In this document: piece by piece, positions 42,229 to 51,254 of the stretch | Layout of the letters: the number at the start of each line of letters is the position of its first letter | How positions within the stretch are numbered: the stretch's first letter is position 1 | Program-made: the position numbers and the translations under genes | Notes under the pieces: generated by a model | Told to the model about the DNA's origin: nothing | Databases searched by the model: none | What the model saw: the letters and a program-made list of their open reading frames with translations, nothing else | Assembly (NCBI GenBank): GCA_964632995.1 | Contig: CAZWDL010000022.1 | Span: forward strand, 10,518-74,517 | DNA from: CAZWDL01 sp964632995 | Lineage (GTDB): Bacteria > Bacteroidota > Bacteroidia > Chitinophagales > Saprospiraceae | Direction of reading: 5' to 3' | Length of the DNA: 64,000 nucleotides

Positions 42229-42768
42229 TTAAAACTCGAGTAATTCCTTCCCATGCGCTTCCATCACGCGCAGCGTGGCTTCGTCTACGATTTTACCGTT
42301 AGTATCCATCAGTTCCTCTATACGGGAAATAGGCAGTTTGTTAGGCANNNNNNNNNNGACGTGATGCAATACCCCGCACAGATGATCCATGCCGCGCAGG
42401 TTACCGGCTCTGCCGGAAGCGATACCTACCAGAGCCGCTTTTTTACCCTTGAAAGTCGGCCCGTATTTGCGAACGGAGCAGCCGTCAATGAGCAATTTCA
42501 CCGCTCCGGGAAAACCACCGTTGTATTCCGGAATAATGTAGACAAATCGTTCAGCGGGAATCATGTACTCTTCCTGTAACTCGATAAGACTCTGCGATAT
42601 GCCCGAAGAACTGTACATAGCAGCGTGAAACCAGTCGTGAGGAATATCTTCCAGGGCCAGCAACTTCACCGGCTCACTGGTCTGATTTTGCAGCAATTTC
42701 TGGTATTGCCTGGCAAAAGTAAGACACTCACTGTTTTTCCTGTTCGTGCCAGAGATGACGGTTATCAT
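42229..42768 (-). CDS. NADPH-dependent FMN reductase-like protein (with assembly gap)
   Basis: This flavodoxin-fold protein, 179 codons as assembled, has the FMN phosphate loop ISGTNRKNSECLTFA and the isoalloxazine region YIIPEYNGGFPGAVKLLID, followed by KGKKAALVGIASGRAGNLRGMDHL. It reduces FMN or acts as an oxidoreductase with NAD(P)H; specificity is unknown. Codons near residue 137 are unread (10 Ns at 42348-42357). The frame happens to continue across the gap to NKLPISRIEELMDTNG. Confidence 0.85.
   Translation of the reverse strand: MITVISGTNRKNSECLTFARQYQKLLQNQTSEPVKLLALEDIPHDWFHAAMYSSSGISQSLIELQEEYMIPAERFVYIIPEYNGGFPGAVKLLIDGCSVRKYGPTFKGKKAALVGIASGRAGNLRGMDHLCGVLHHVXXXXPNKLPISRIEELMDTNGKIVDEATLRVMEAHGKELLEF
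42348..42357. other. assembly gap of 10 Ns
   Basis: Ten consecutive N bases interrupt the FMN reductase gene, between HLCGVLHHV and PNKLPIS. The true length of the gap is unknown. Confidence 0.99.
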
Positions 42769-42909
42769 TATAGAAGCTCAATTTTCGTTTTGTTAGAATG
42801 ACAATATAATGTCCGCCTGAACAAAAAGGTTCATGCCGACTTTTGGGAAGAGAGCTGCTTTATTATATTGAAGCACATTTTTATTCTGCAACCAAAAAAT
42901 ACTTGACCC

Positions 42910-43629
42910 ATGAAAGTGACCTATCTGGGACACTCCTGCTTCTTGGTAGAAACCAAAGGCAAACATCTTTTATTCGATCCCTATATCAGCCCTAATGAGC
43001 TGGCCACCAAAGCCCGTGAGGAAGCCACTGATGCCGACGTAAAAGCCAGGCTTGACATTGACAAGGTGCCGGCCGATTACCTCCTCGTCTCCCACGGCCA
43101 CGATGATCACGTCGCGGACCTGGAACCCATTGCGAAGCGTACCGGGGCCAAGCTGATCTCCAGTTTCGAGATCGTCACCTGGGCCGGCGAAAAAGATATT
43201 GAAGGTCATCCTATGAATATCGGCGGGCACTGGGAATTTGAATTCGGAACCGTCAAGTACGTCAGCGCTATCCACTCCAGCGTACTGCCCGACGGCACTT
43301 ACGGCGCCAATCCCGGTGGATTTGTCATCTGGAACGATGAGGGCTGCTTCTACTTTGCCGGTGATACGGCCCTGACGATGGATATGAAACTGATTCCAAT
43401 GACCTGTCCTTCGCTCGATTTTGCTATATTGCCCATCGGTGATAACTTTACGATGAATTACAAGGATGCCTTAATCGCCAGCGACTTCATTGAGTGCGAC
43501 CAAATTATCGGATGCCACTATGATACCTTCGGTTTTATCGAAATAAATCACGATGAAGCCAAAAAGGCTTTCGAAGATGAAGGAAAAGCGTTAATTTTGT
43601 TGCCAATCGGTGAATCAGCGGACTTCTGA
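42910..43629 (+). CDS. metal-dependent hydrolase, UPF0173-type MBL fold
   Basis: This 239-residue metallo-beta-lactamase fold protein starts MKVTYLGHSCFLVET and contains the metal motif SHGHDDHVAD (His62, His64, Asp66, His67), the YFAGDTALTMDM ligand strand, and the C-terminal GCHYDTFGFIE His strand. This is the UPF0173 group; its substrate has not been established from sequence. Cytoplasmic. It precedes parA by about 150 bases, divergent from the FMN reductase gene. Confidence 0.87.
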   Translation: MKVTYLGHSCFLVETKGKHLLFDPYISPNELATKAREEATDADVKARLDIDKVPADYLLVSHGHDDHVADLEPIAKRTGAKLISSFEIVTWAGEKDIEGHPMNIGGHWEFEFGTVKYVSAIHSSVLPDGTYGANPGGFVIWNDEGCFYFAGDTALTMDMKLIPMTCPSLDFAILPIGDNFTMNYKDALIASDFIECDQIIGCHYDTFGFIEINHDEAKKAFEDEGKALILLPIGESADF

Positions 43630-43778
43630 CCGTTGGTAGTATCCATTTGCAAAGTAGACTTAGAAAAGGGTGGAAGTAAATGCTGTTTCCGGGGCCTCCC
43701 CTATACACCACCGAACAGGCAGCACGACAGGAAACAGGCTTACTTCCCCCCTTTTTCTTTTTTCACAAAACGATCGTC

Positions 43779-44588
43779 ATGGGAAAAGTTGTAGCTATAG
43801 CTAATCAAAAGGGAGGAGTCGGTAAAACTACCACCGCCATCAACCTGGGGGCCAGCCTGGCCATCCTTGAAAAAAAGGTGCTGATCATCGACGCCGACCC
43901 GCAGGCTAATGCTTCTTCCGGGGTGGGTGTCTTCCCCGAGGAAGTAGATGGGAATATTTACGATTGCATGGTCAATGACCTGGATCCCACCGATGCGCTT
44001 TACGAAACGGAAACACCAAACCTGCACATTCTTCCTTCCTCCATCGACCTGGTGGGGGCCGAACTGGAACTGGTCAGTCGTATTCGCCGGGAGTTCGTCA
44101 TCAAGGAAGTGGTGGATAAAGTGCGGGATTATTACGATTACGTATTCATCGACTGTCTGCCCTCCCTCGGGCTGGTCACCGTCAATGCCCTCACCGCTGC
44201 CGATTCGGTACTCATTCCCGTTCAATGTGAATTCTTCGCGCTGGAAGGATTGACCAAACTGCAGAACACGATCAAAATGGTTAAGCAACAACTCAACAAA
44301 GATCTGCAGATCGAAGGGATCCTTCTGTCGATGTACGACAGCCGCCTGCGACTGGCCAATGTCGTGGTCAGCGAAGTGCGCGATATTTTCAAAGGGCAGG
44401 TCTTTGACACCATCGTCCACCGCAACTCCAAAGTCGGCGAAGCGCCCAACATGCATGCCCCCGTAGTGCTGGTCAACGCCGGCAGCAAAGGGGCCATCAA
44501 TTTCCTGAATCTCGCCCGCGAATTTCTCCTTAAGAATGACGATCCTATCCTGACGGAAAGGAACAAAAAGAACGGGGTGGAGTCATAG
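43779..44588 (+). CDS. parA: chromosome partitioning ATPase ParA (Soj)
   Basis: This is the Walker-type ATPase that moves or segregates ParB-parS complexes. The deviant Walker A loop KGGVGKTTTAINLG is at about residues 11-24 (Lys11 and Lys16), followed by VLIIDADPQANAS and YVFIDCLPSLG. ATG 43779 (MGKVVAIANQKGGVGKT) is the family start; the open frame reaches back to 43680 but those residues are not family-like. Length 269. parB follows 177 bases later with its own promoter box. Confidence 0.95.
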   Translation: MGKVVAIANQKGGVGKTTTAINLGASLAILEKKVLIIDADPQANASSGVGVFPEEVDGNIYDCMVNDLDPTDALYETETPNLHILPSSIDLVGAELELVSRIRREFVIKEVVDKVRDYYDYVFIDCLPSLGLVTVNALTAADSVLIPVQCEFFALEGLTKLQNTIKMVKQQLNKDLQIEGILLSMYDSRLRLANVVVSEVRDIFKGQVFDTIVHRNSKVGEAPNMHAPVVLVNAGSKGAINFLNLAREFLLKNDDPILTERNKKNGVES

Positions 44589-44717
44589 TTTCAGCGCTTC
44601 ATGGTCTTGCGTGTGGCCGGTACTGCTGGAGCTAATGCGCCGGGCACTAAACGGAGAGGTACTGGCAATCCATAAAATACGGTAAGCATGCCCCATGAAA
44701 CCATCCTCTAAATTTCT

Positions 44718-44725
44718 TACCTTTG
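44718..44725 (+). promoter_or_regulatory. -7-like promoter box for parB
   Basis: TACCTTTG, matching TAnnTTTG, ends 40 bases before ATG 44766, in the parA-parB gap. Confidence 0.42.
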
Positions 44726-44765
44726 TTATCATTCGTATCCAAAAGTGAACAGAAAACGATAAGCA

Positions 44766-45659
44766 ATGGCGAAAAAGGTCAAGAAGAGAGAGCTGGGTAT
44801 GGGGATCCGGGCGCTGCTGTCCAACATGGATGAGGAAGTAGAGAAGGATCAGCAAAAAGTGGTCAAGGAATTGTCCCAGCAGGTAGCTATGATTCCGGTT
44901 GCCGAAGTGGAGGTCAATCCTTTTCAGCCGCGTAACGATTTTGATGAAGAGGCGCTGGAGGAGCTGGCCGATTCCATCAATGTGCACGGACTGATACAGC
45001 CAATCACAGTGCGGCGCATGAGTCCCAGCGAATATCAGCTCATTTCCGGAGAGCGCCGCCTGCGCGCCTCCAAAATAGCCGGCCTGGAAGAAATCCCGGC
45101 CTACATCCGCATTGCCAACGATCAGCAAATGCTGGAAATGGCACTGGTTGAAAATATACAGCGCGAGCAACTCAATGCCATAGAGATTGCCATTACCTAC
45201 CAACGCCTGAAGGAAGAATGCGCCCTGACGGATAAGACCCTGGCAGGACGGGTCGGTAAAAAGCGCAGCACCATCACCAATCATCTGCGGCTGCTGACCT
45301 TGCCGCCGGATATTCAGGAGGCGGTGAAAAACCAGGAACTATCCATGGGCCACGCCCGCGCCCTGGCCGGCGTAGATGACTACGCCCTTCGCAAACACTT
45401 CTTCGATCAAACCCGCTCGAAAAAACTCTCGGTCAGAGCGCTGGAAAAAATGATTCAAGCCTATAAAGCCCCTAAATCAAAATCCGGTAAGGAAACGCTC
45501 CCCGACGATTACAAAAACGTGCAACAGAATTTTCGCAGTTTCTTTGGCAGCAAGCGCGTACAACTGAAGTTGAAAAGTGACGGAAAAGGACAGATTGTCA
45601 TTCCTTTCGGGTCTGTTGAGGAACTCAACCAGCTCATCGATCGTATAGAAGAGGAGTAA
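44766..45659 (+). CDS. parB: chromosome partitioning protein ParB
   Basis: This 297-residue ParB-type CTP switch protein binds parS sites and spreads along DNA. The ParB/Srx domain includes VEVNPFQPRNDFDEEALEELADSINVHGLIQPITVR and the CTP-binding GERRLRASKIAGL motif, then ENIQREQLNAIEIA, a helix-turn-helix (LAGRVGKKRSTITNHLRLL) and a C-terminal dimerisation region ending QLIDRIEEE. The N-terminal KKREL-GMGIRALL is the typical ParA-stimulating peptide. I found no parS consensus in the window. Confidence 0.95.
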   Translation: MAKKVKKRELGMGIRALLSNMDEEVEKDQQKVVKELSQQVAMIPVAEVEVNPFQPRNDFDEEALEELADSINVHGLIQPITVRRMSPSEYQLISGERRLRASKIAGLEEIPAYIRIANDQQMLEMALVENIQREQLNAIEIAITYQRLKEECALTDKTLAGRVGKKRSTITNHLRLLTLPPDIQEAVKNQELSMGHARALAGVDDYALRKHFFDQTRSKKLSVRALEKMIQAYKAPKSKSGKETLPDDYKNVQQNFRSFFGSKRVQLKLKSDGKGQIVIPFGSVEELNQLIDRIEEE

Positions 45660-45729
45660 TTGTCAAAAAAATCCTAAAGTTCGCTTTTACGCTCACAAAA
45701 ATGGCTCCGCTACGCGTTTTAGCCCCAGT

Positions 45730-46338
45730 ATGAGGAATATTCTGATCATTTTATTGCTGAACATCGTTGCTACGGGCTTCCTAAAAGCCCAGCAACCGGA
45801 TACCACGGTGATTCTCACCGATACCATCGTATCGGAAGCGCCTGTGGTGAAGGAGGGCTTTTTTAAAAAAGGGTATCCCGATCCGAAAAAAGCCGGCCTG
45901 ATGTCTCTGGTGGTTCCCGGCTCCGGCCAGATCTATAACAAAGACTGGTGGAAGGTTCCTTTCGTCTATGCCGCCATCGGCGGTCTGGTCTATGCTATCA
46001 ATTACAACAATGAGCAGTACGACCGCTTCCAAACGGCTTACCAATTAACCCTCGATGGGAAAGAGAACGAGTTTACGGGCACCCCACTCGGTCAAAACAC
46101 GCGCGCCCTGCGCTCCATTCGTGACGGTTTTGACAAAAACCGGCAACTATCCTACATCGGGCTCGTCGCCGTATACCTCCTCAACGGCGTGGAAGCCTTC
46201 GTCGCCGCTCACCTTAACAATTTTGACATCAGTGACGATCTCAGCATGCAGCTGCGGCCTGAATTAGGCATAGACCCGCTCTCCCAGCAACCTACTTTTG
46301 GATTTGGTGTGCGGATACCGTTGAGCCAGACAAGGTGA
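45730..46338 (+). CDS. DUF5683 domain protein
   Basis: This exported protein of 202 residues (signal peptide NILIILLLNIVATGFLKAQ) belongs to the DUF5683 group usually found just after parB in Bacteroidota. Typical parts are KKAGLMSLVVPGSGQIYNKDWWKVPFVYAAIGGLVYAINYN (hydrophobic hairpin) and FGFGVRIPLSQ at the C-terminus (beta-barrel-like end). It is probably an envelope protein; function unknown. It is 70 bases downstream of parB and could be co-transcribed with it. Confidence 0.85.
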   Translation: MRNILIILLLNIVATGFLKAQQPDTTVILTDTIVSEAPVVKEGFFKKGYPDPKKAGLMSLVVPGSGQIYNKDWWKVPFVYAAIGGLVYAINYNNEQYDRFQTAYQLTLDGKENEFTGTPLGQNTRALRSIRDGFDKNRQLSYIGLVAVYLLNGVEAFVAAHLNNFDISDDLSMQLRPELGIDPLSQQPTFGFGVRIPLSQTR

Positions 46339-46476
46339 ACACAATCATGCCAGCCACATTGCTCATTGAGCTCCAGCTATCGCAGGACCCTATCGAACGA
46401 TTATCAAAAATCCACCCAATTTATACTTCTCCTCCTCCCCTATTTTCCTTAGTTTTAGGTTCCTAATAACAACAAT

Positions 46477-48474
46477 ATGATAACGAACACTGACCCAGAC
46501 CAAATATTCCGGATCGGCATCGCCATGGCCGGAGCTGTTTCCGCAGGCGCCTACACGGCCGGCGTTATCGATTATCTTCTGGAAACCCTTCAGCGCTGGG
46601 AAACGGCTAAGCAGCAAAACCGGAAACTAGGCCCCGAACACCCCGATTACCGGCAGGATATCCCCATGCACGATGTAGTATTGGAAGTCATTGGCGGCGC
46701 CTCCGCCGGCGGGATGACCGCCGCCATCACCTCTTTGGCGCTCTTTGAAGGCATCACGCCGGTGAATGACGACAATCCGGCAAAACAGGGCAACAAGCTC
46801 TACGAGGCCTGGGTCAACCTAAATGACAGCGAGGCCATCACTCTTCAGCAGATGCTGGAAAACGACGATATCGTAGACAATAAGGTGCCTTCCCTGCTCA
46901 ATTCCAAGCCCATCGATATGATCGCCGACCGGGCTAAGGAAGTTAGAATTGAACGAGATATTTATGCTGAAAACTGGCCGGGCTATATTTCCAAGGATCT
47001 AGAGCTGATCCTCACCATTTGCAGCCTCCGGGGTATCCCCATCGAAATTGATTTCGGTCCCGGCGACTTGCAGGATACAGCCGGTGGAAAAGAAAGCCCC
47101 CCCAGCGAGAAAGCCGCTCATAAGATGCACCTTCACAAAGGAATCGCCCACTTTTCCATCAATCCCACGCGGGCGCAACTCGATCATTTGCTGCGTCTCA
47201 ATCCCCGGATTGCCGATGACCGGACAGCCGTCATCGAGGCCGCCAAGGCTACCGGCGCTTTTCCCATCGGGCTGCGACCTCGCAAATTCAGTCATATTTC
47301 CCATACCTACCTGCGGGCGCAGGTTCAGCGCATGTTCGGCCGGGAACTCAACATACGATGGAGCAGCATACCCAAACCCTTCAACTTCATGGCCGTTGAC
47401 GGCGGCACAATCAATAACGAGCCTTTTGAAGAGGTGCTTAAAGTGCTGGAGGAAAAATACCAAAGTGAACATCCGGCCGTCCAAGCGACGGATAGTAAAA
47501 GCAGCTTCAAGAACTACGCCATCATCATGATCGACCCCTTCCCCAACTTTGAAGAAAAAAATGGGGAGGAGGAATATGTCGAACCGGAAAGCATTCAACA
47601 GGCAGCGCCGCGCATCCTTTCGGCGATCCGCCGGCAGGCGATGATCAAGGAAAGCGAGCTTTCGCGCGGTTTTACCGGCGATCACAGCCGGGCCATGGTC
47701 TTTCCCGTACGACGCGAGACCGTCATCCAGGACGGGGAGACGATCAAACGGCGGACGCCCTACGCCATTGCCTGCGGCGCCCTGGACGGCTTCGGCGGAT
47801 TCTTCAGCCGCAACTTCCGCGAGCACGACTTCCTGCTGGGGCGCAAAAACTGCCAGGCTTTTTTGCGAAAGCACTTCATCGTGCGCGAGGAGCAGGTTTT
47901 CCGGAAGGAAGAGACCGGGGAAGAGCACATCGCCTGCCCCGCCTTCTGCGACTGGAAACCAGGTAATCCAATATACGAACGCTTTCACTACGTAAAACAT
48001 GAGCACCCCTGCTTTCCCATCATTCCCGACCTGCGCGTAAGCAATGCCCGATCGGAAAATCCGGCTGAAAACGGTGCCCTTCCCGCTCCCGATTATCCAA
48101 AGATCAGCATCGAAGCACTGCAGCAATTAAAACATCCCATGCGCCGGCGGGTGCGCAAGGTCATGCTCTCCATGATCAAAGGGAGTTTTTCCGGCTCGAA
48201 AAAAGAAGAAGTCCGAAGCGAACAGGAGCAACAGGAAGCCGCCCTGCAGGATGAAGTAAGGCGCACCGTAAACCGCTATCTGGGCGATAGTCCTTTTTAT
48301 CGTATCCTCCTCATCCTTGCCTTCTTCCTGCTGATGATTCCCGTGGTTATCATCTCCCCGTTTCTCCTTATACTGGGACTGCTCGGTTTCCACGTTCTCG
48401 TCAACAGAATAACCAAACAGATTTTCAAGTCGATCGTTAAGGATTTTAAAAAGCGGGGCTTATTGAATACCTGA
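46477..48474 (+). CDS. patatin-like phospholipase
   Basis: This 665-residue protein has the patatin Ser-Asp dyad: oxyanion-type AMAGAVSAGAYTAGV at the N-terminus, nucleophile Ser76 in VIGGASAGGM, and Asp in MAVDGGTINNEPF. It is much longer than minimal patatins, with a large C-terminal extension. A hydrophobic stretch (FYRILLILAFFLLMIPVVIISPFLLILGLLGF) suggests membrane attachment near the C-terminus. Likely a lipid acyl hydrolase acting at membranes; substrate unknown. It is transcribed alone. Confidence 0.85.
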   Translation: MITNTDPDQIFRIGIAMAGAVSAGAYTAGVIDYLLETLQRWETAKQQNRKLGPEHPDYRQDIPMHDVVLEVIGGASAGGMTAAITSLALFEGITPVNDDNPAKQGNKLYEAWVNLNDSEAITLQQMLENDDIVDNKVPSLLNSKPIDMIADRAKEVRIERDIYAENWPGYISKDLELILTICSLRGIPIEIDFGPGDLQDTAGGKESPPSEKAAHKMHLHKGIAHFSINPTRAQLDHLLRLNPRIADDRTAVIEAAKATGAFPIGLRPRKFSHISHTYLRAQVQRMFGRELNIRWSSIPKPFNFMAVDGGTINNEPFEEVLKVLEEKYQSEHPAVQATDSKSSFKNYAIIMIDPFPNFEEKNGEEEYVEPESIQQAAPRILSAIRRQAMIKESELSRGFTGDHSRAMVFPVRRETVIQDGETIKRRTPYAIACGALDGFGGFFSRNFREHDFLLGRKNCQAFLRKHFIVREEQVFRKEETGEEHIACPAFCDWKPGNPIYERFHYVKHEHPCFPIIPDLRVSNARSENPAENGALPAPDYPKISIEALQQLKHPMRRRVRKVMLSMIKGSFSGSKKEEVRSEQEQQEAALQDEVRRTVNRYLGDSPFYRILLILAFFLLMIPVVIISPFLLILGLLGFHVLVNRITKQIFKSIVKDFKKRGLLNT

Positions 48475-48556
48475 AGTTCTTCTGTAAGCCTTCAAACTTT
48501 ATAAGGATACAGAACAATACTTTCCCCGTTTTGGGCATTTGTAAGAGAAAAAATAG

Positions 48557-49258
48557 ATGAGAAAATACGCGCTTATCCTCGCTGCAGTTTTGATGAGCCT
48601 GAGTACGATCGCCCAGAATTTTTCCTGGGGATTTAACTTTTATCCCAACTTCTCCAGCCGGCGCCTCATCGCCCTGGATGCCAGCATCAGCCAAAATGAC
48701 ATCCGTCGCCTCGATTCACTGGAGACGGGCAAGTTCTCACTCAGCGCCGGGTTGCAAGCCGGGTGGCGGGGAGAAAAACTGGGCTTCCGCTTCGGATTGG
48801 GCTTTGGCGAAACAGGTTACCAAACCATTAAGATGAATATTCCCGGGGATACCCCTAACCCGGACAATGCTTCCCAAAACAAATTCGTCTACCGTAACTT
48901 CAACATCCTGCTGCCTGTAGAATTCGAATTCGCGCACAAGCTGGATACCAAGAACTCTTTTTATTTCTTACTGGGCGGAACGGGTATTTTCAATGTTAGC
49001 AACCAAGTTAAGGAAATCCGCTACTTCGGCGATACCAGCGAACGGCTGGATGCCCCCCTGCCAGAAACACCCTTCCGGTTCTTTCACTTCGCCATACAGT
49101 CGGGCATGGGCTGGGAAAATCACCTCAGCGAAAACACCACGCTCTTTCTACAGCCGACCTTCCACTTCTGGCTGGGCGGTCTATTTGAAAATAACGTTTC
49201 GCTCAACCGCTCCCTGTACGACATCGGCGTGAAGGTGGGAATGCGCTTCCAACAGTAG
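48557..49258 (+). CDS. outer-membrane beta-barrel (porin family) protein
   Basis: This 233-residue protein has a signal peptide (ALILAAVLMSLSTIAQ) followed by alternating beta strands with aromatic girdles (FSWGFNFYPNFSS, GLQAGWRGEKLGFRFGLGFGETGYQ, FHFAIQSGMGWENHL, TLFLQPTFHFWLGG) and a C-terminal strand ending VGMRFQQ. This fits an 8-stranded OmpA/OprF-like or PorT-like barrel. Specific role unknown. It lies 82 bases after the patatin gene. Confidence 0.82.
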   Translation: MRKYALILAAVLMSLSTIAQNFSWGFNFYPNFSSRRLIALDASISQNDIRRLDSLETGKFSLSAGLQAGWRGEKLGFRFGLGFGETGYQTIKMNIPGDTPNPDNASQNKFVYRNFNILLPVEFEFAHKLDTKNSFYFLLGGTGIFNVSNQVKEIRYFGDTSERLDAPLPETPFRFFHFAIQSGMGWENHLSENTTLFLQPTFHFWLGGLFENNVSLNRSLYDIGVKVGMRFQQ

Positions 49259-49322
49259 GAAGGCCGGAACTCAGCCCATTCGTGCCTTCGAAGAGGCTGC
49301 TTCTCCATGGATAACAAAAAAA

Positions 49323-49382
49323 GCCGCAGATTACACGGATTTCCCAGGATGATAATCTGTGAAAATCCGTGTGATCTGTGGC
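49323..49382. repeat. imperfect palindromic intergenic repeat
   Basis: The 20-base arm GCCGCAGATTACACGGATTT (49323-49342) pairs with AAATCCGTGTGATCTGTGGC (49363-49382), matching at 18 of 20 positions. The loop contains a third related stretch (GATAATCTGTG). Sequences of this CAGATTACACGGATT type are known to me as a recurrent intergenic repeat in many bacterial genomes. It lies between convergent genes. Confidence 0.6.
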
Positions 49383-49487
49383 AAAAACAAAAAATATCGA
49401 TGCGCAGCGGTAACTGAATAGTTACAAAAAATGGCGATGCTGAAAACCAGCCGCCCCAGCGGGGCGGCATCTAAACTAAAACAAATT

Positions 49488-50567
49488 TCAGGCATCCACC
49501 GTCGCCTGAGATTTTACCGGAACGATCCAGTCGTGCGTGTCCTTTATCTTACCGGCGCGCAGGGCATCGATCTCGTGTTTGGCCAGCTTGCCGATTTTGC
49601 GTTCCTCTACCGGCGGCAGTTCCATAACCAGGTCACCGTAGCCGATTTTGGAGACATGGGCGACCACCGCGGCCGTCCCGGCGCCAAAGACTTCCTGCAA
49701 AGTACCAGCCTCGTAGGCCTTCACCACTTCGTCAATACTGATGCGGCGCTCTTCAACATCGTATCCCTTTTCGCTGAGAATGGTCAGGATGCTGTCGCGC
49801 GTGATGCCGCCGAGAATGGAGCCGCTCAGCCCCGGAGTGATCACCGTGTTGTCGATGACAAAGAAGATATTCATCGTACCGACCTCCTCGATGTATTTGA
49901 AATCGTGGCCGTCCATCCACATAACCTGATCGAAGCCGCGTTCCTGGGCCTTCTGAGCAGGCAATAGTGATCCGGCATAGTTTCCGGCCGCTTTAGCCTC
50001 TCCGGTGCCGCCACGCACGGCCCGAACGTGTTCCCGTTCCACCCACAGGCTAACCGGCTTGGGATAGTAGGGACCTACCGGCCCCGTAAAAATGACGAAC
50101 TTGTAAGTGTTCGAAGGACGGACACCAATAAACTCATCGGTGGCGAACATAAAGGGACGGACATACAGCGCACTACCCTCTTGCGGCGGGATCCAGTCAC
50201 TGTCTAACGCAATCAATTCATGCAGGGCTTCCAAAAACAGCTCTTCCGGAAGCGCCGGCATACACAGACGGGCGGCAGAGCGATTGATACGCCTGGCGTG
50301 TTGCTCCGGCCGAAACAACAAGGGTTTACCCTCGTAACTTTTAGAAGCCTTCATACCTTCGAACACTGCCTGTCCGTAGTGGAGTACCATGGAAGCAGGG
50401 TGCATCTGAAAATCGTGAAAGGGCTCGATACGGGGGTTAGTCCATTCACCGTCTTTGTATTCGGCTATAAACATATGATCGGAAAATACGCGACCGAAAG
50501 GAATGTTGTCAAAGTCGACTTCGGAAAGGCGGGATTTGTTAGTTTTGGAAATCTTGATATTACTCAT
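49488..50567 (-). CDS. ilvE: branched-chain amino acid aminotransferase
   Basis: This is a fold IV PLP transaminase of 359 residues, type II BCAT class. The PLP lysine is Lys202 in GTGEAKAAGNYAGSLL; MVLHYGQAVFEGMKA, ALYVRPFMFATD and EEVGTMNIFFVI are the family motifs. It interconverts leucine, isoleucine and valine with their 2-oxo acids. It is transcribed alone, divergent from the TTG-initiated hypothetical gene. Confidence 0.95.
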   Translation of the reverse strand: MSNIKISKTNKSRLSEVDFDNIPFGRVFSDHMFIAEYKDGEWTNPRIEPFHDFQMHPASMVLHYGQAVFEGMKASKSYEGKPLLFRPEQHARRINRSAARLCMPALPEELFLEALHELIALDSDWIPPQEGSALYVRPFMFATDEFIGVRPSNTYKFVIFTGPVGPYYPKPVSLWVEREHVRAVRGGTGEAKAAGNYAGSLLPAQKAQERGFDQVMWMDGHDFKYIEEVGTMNIFFVIDNTVITPGLSGSILGGITRDSILTILSEKGYDVEERRISIDEVVKAYEAGTLQEVFGAGTAAVVAHVSKIGYGDLVMELPPVEERKIGKLAKHEIDALRAGKIKDTHDWIVPVKSQATVDA

Positions 50568-50648
50568 ATTGCGCTATTTTAGCATAAATTTAATTATTTT
50601 TATTCAAAAATTCTATTTCAGCTAAGGCTTTAACCTGTTTATAGAATT

Positions 50649-50656
50649 TAGTTTTG
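50649..50656 (+). promoter_or_regulatory. -7-like box upstream of the TTG-start gene
   Basis: TAGTTTTG matches TAnnTTTG and ends 28 bases before TTG 50685. Confidence 0.38.
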
Positions 50657-50684
50657 CAGGAACTGGAATTTAAACCTATATATT

Positions 50685-51152
50685 TTGAAAACACCTTTTT
50701 TAGACTTCAAAATAATTGCAACTCCGGAAGCTTCTGCCGGGCGAGATCGCTGTGAGGGTGACGGGAAAAAGCAAGTACTGGTCGTATGTCAGGCAGCACA
50801 AGCCAACGAGGCCTTGCTCGAGTTCCTGGGCCGTATACTGGGCGCCGTACAACTCGATCCGCGCGAGGATATTCTTCTTTATTTAATAACACCTGCCAGG
50901 CCCATTAGTTTGTCCGGCATTCGCCGCGACTTCCCCTTTGAGAAAGCTATTCTATTCGGTGCTGCACCCGCCCAGGTGGGGCTGCAATTCGCCCCTCCGC
51001 TCTATCATCCCGTCGAACACGCCGGCGTCCATTACCTCTTCGCCGACGACCTGCAGGATATCTATGTAGAGCGGCAACAAGGTAAGAAAAAAAGAGCCGC
51101 CGCGCTTTGGAAAGCGTTGCGGGAAATGTTCCCGGAGAGGCTTGGTTCCTGA
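50685..51152 (+). CDS. conserved hypothetical, possibly HolD-like
   Basis: This 155-residue cytoplasmic protein has no in-frame ATG at the 5' end; TTG 50685 follows a -7-like box by 28 bases. The pattern ALLEFLGRILGAVQLDPREDILLYLI, then FEKAILFGAAPAQVGLQF, YHPVEHAGVHYLFADDLQDI and KKKRAALWKALREMF resembles the uracil-DNA-glycosylase-like fold of the DNA polymerase III psi subunit (HolD) in outline: helix, strand, L-G strand, short loop, then lysine and a final ALW-x-x-L helix. The family is common in Bacteroidota but not named. The HolD link is a weak structural guess. Confidence 0.6.
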   Translation: MKTPFLDFKIIATPEASAGRDRCEGDGKKQVLVVCQAAQANEALLEFLGRILGAVQLDPREDILLYLITPARPISLSGIRRDFPFEKAILFGAAPAQVGLQFAPPLYHPVEHAGVHYLFADDLQDIYVERQQGKKKRAAALWKALREMFPERLGS

Positions 51153-51254
51153 TCGCTTGCCCGCTCGTTCTCCGGGCCGGGTTAAAGCCTTTGTGTTTCA
51201 GGGGAACCGCCCCAAATCACTTCCTGTCCTGCTTCATCCTTCAATTCAAAATCT

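Noticed and set aside
43630..45729. parS centromere site next to parAB
   Set aside because: I looked for the TGTTNCACGTGAAACA-type palindrome around parA and parB and elsewhere in the window and did not see one.
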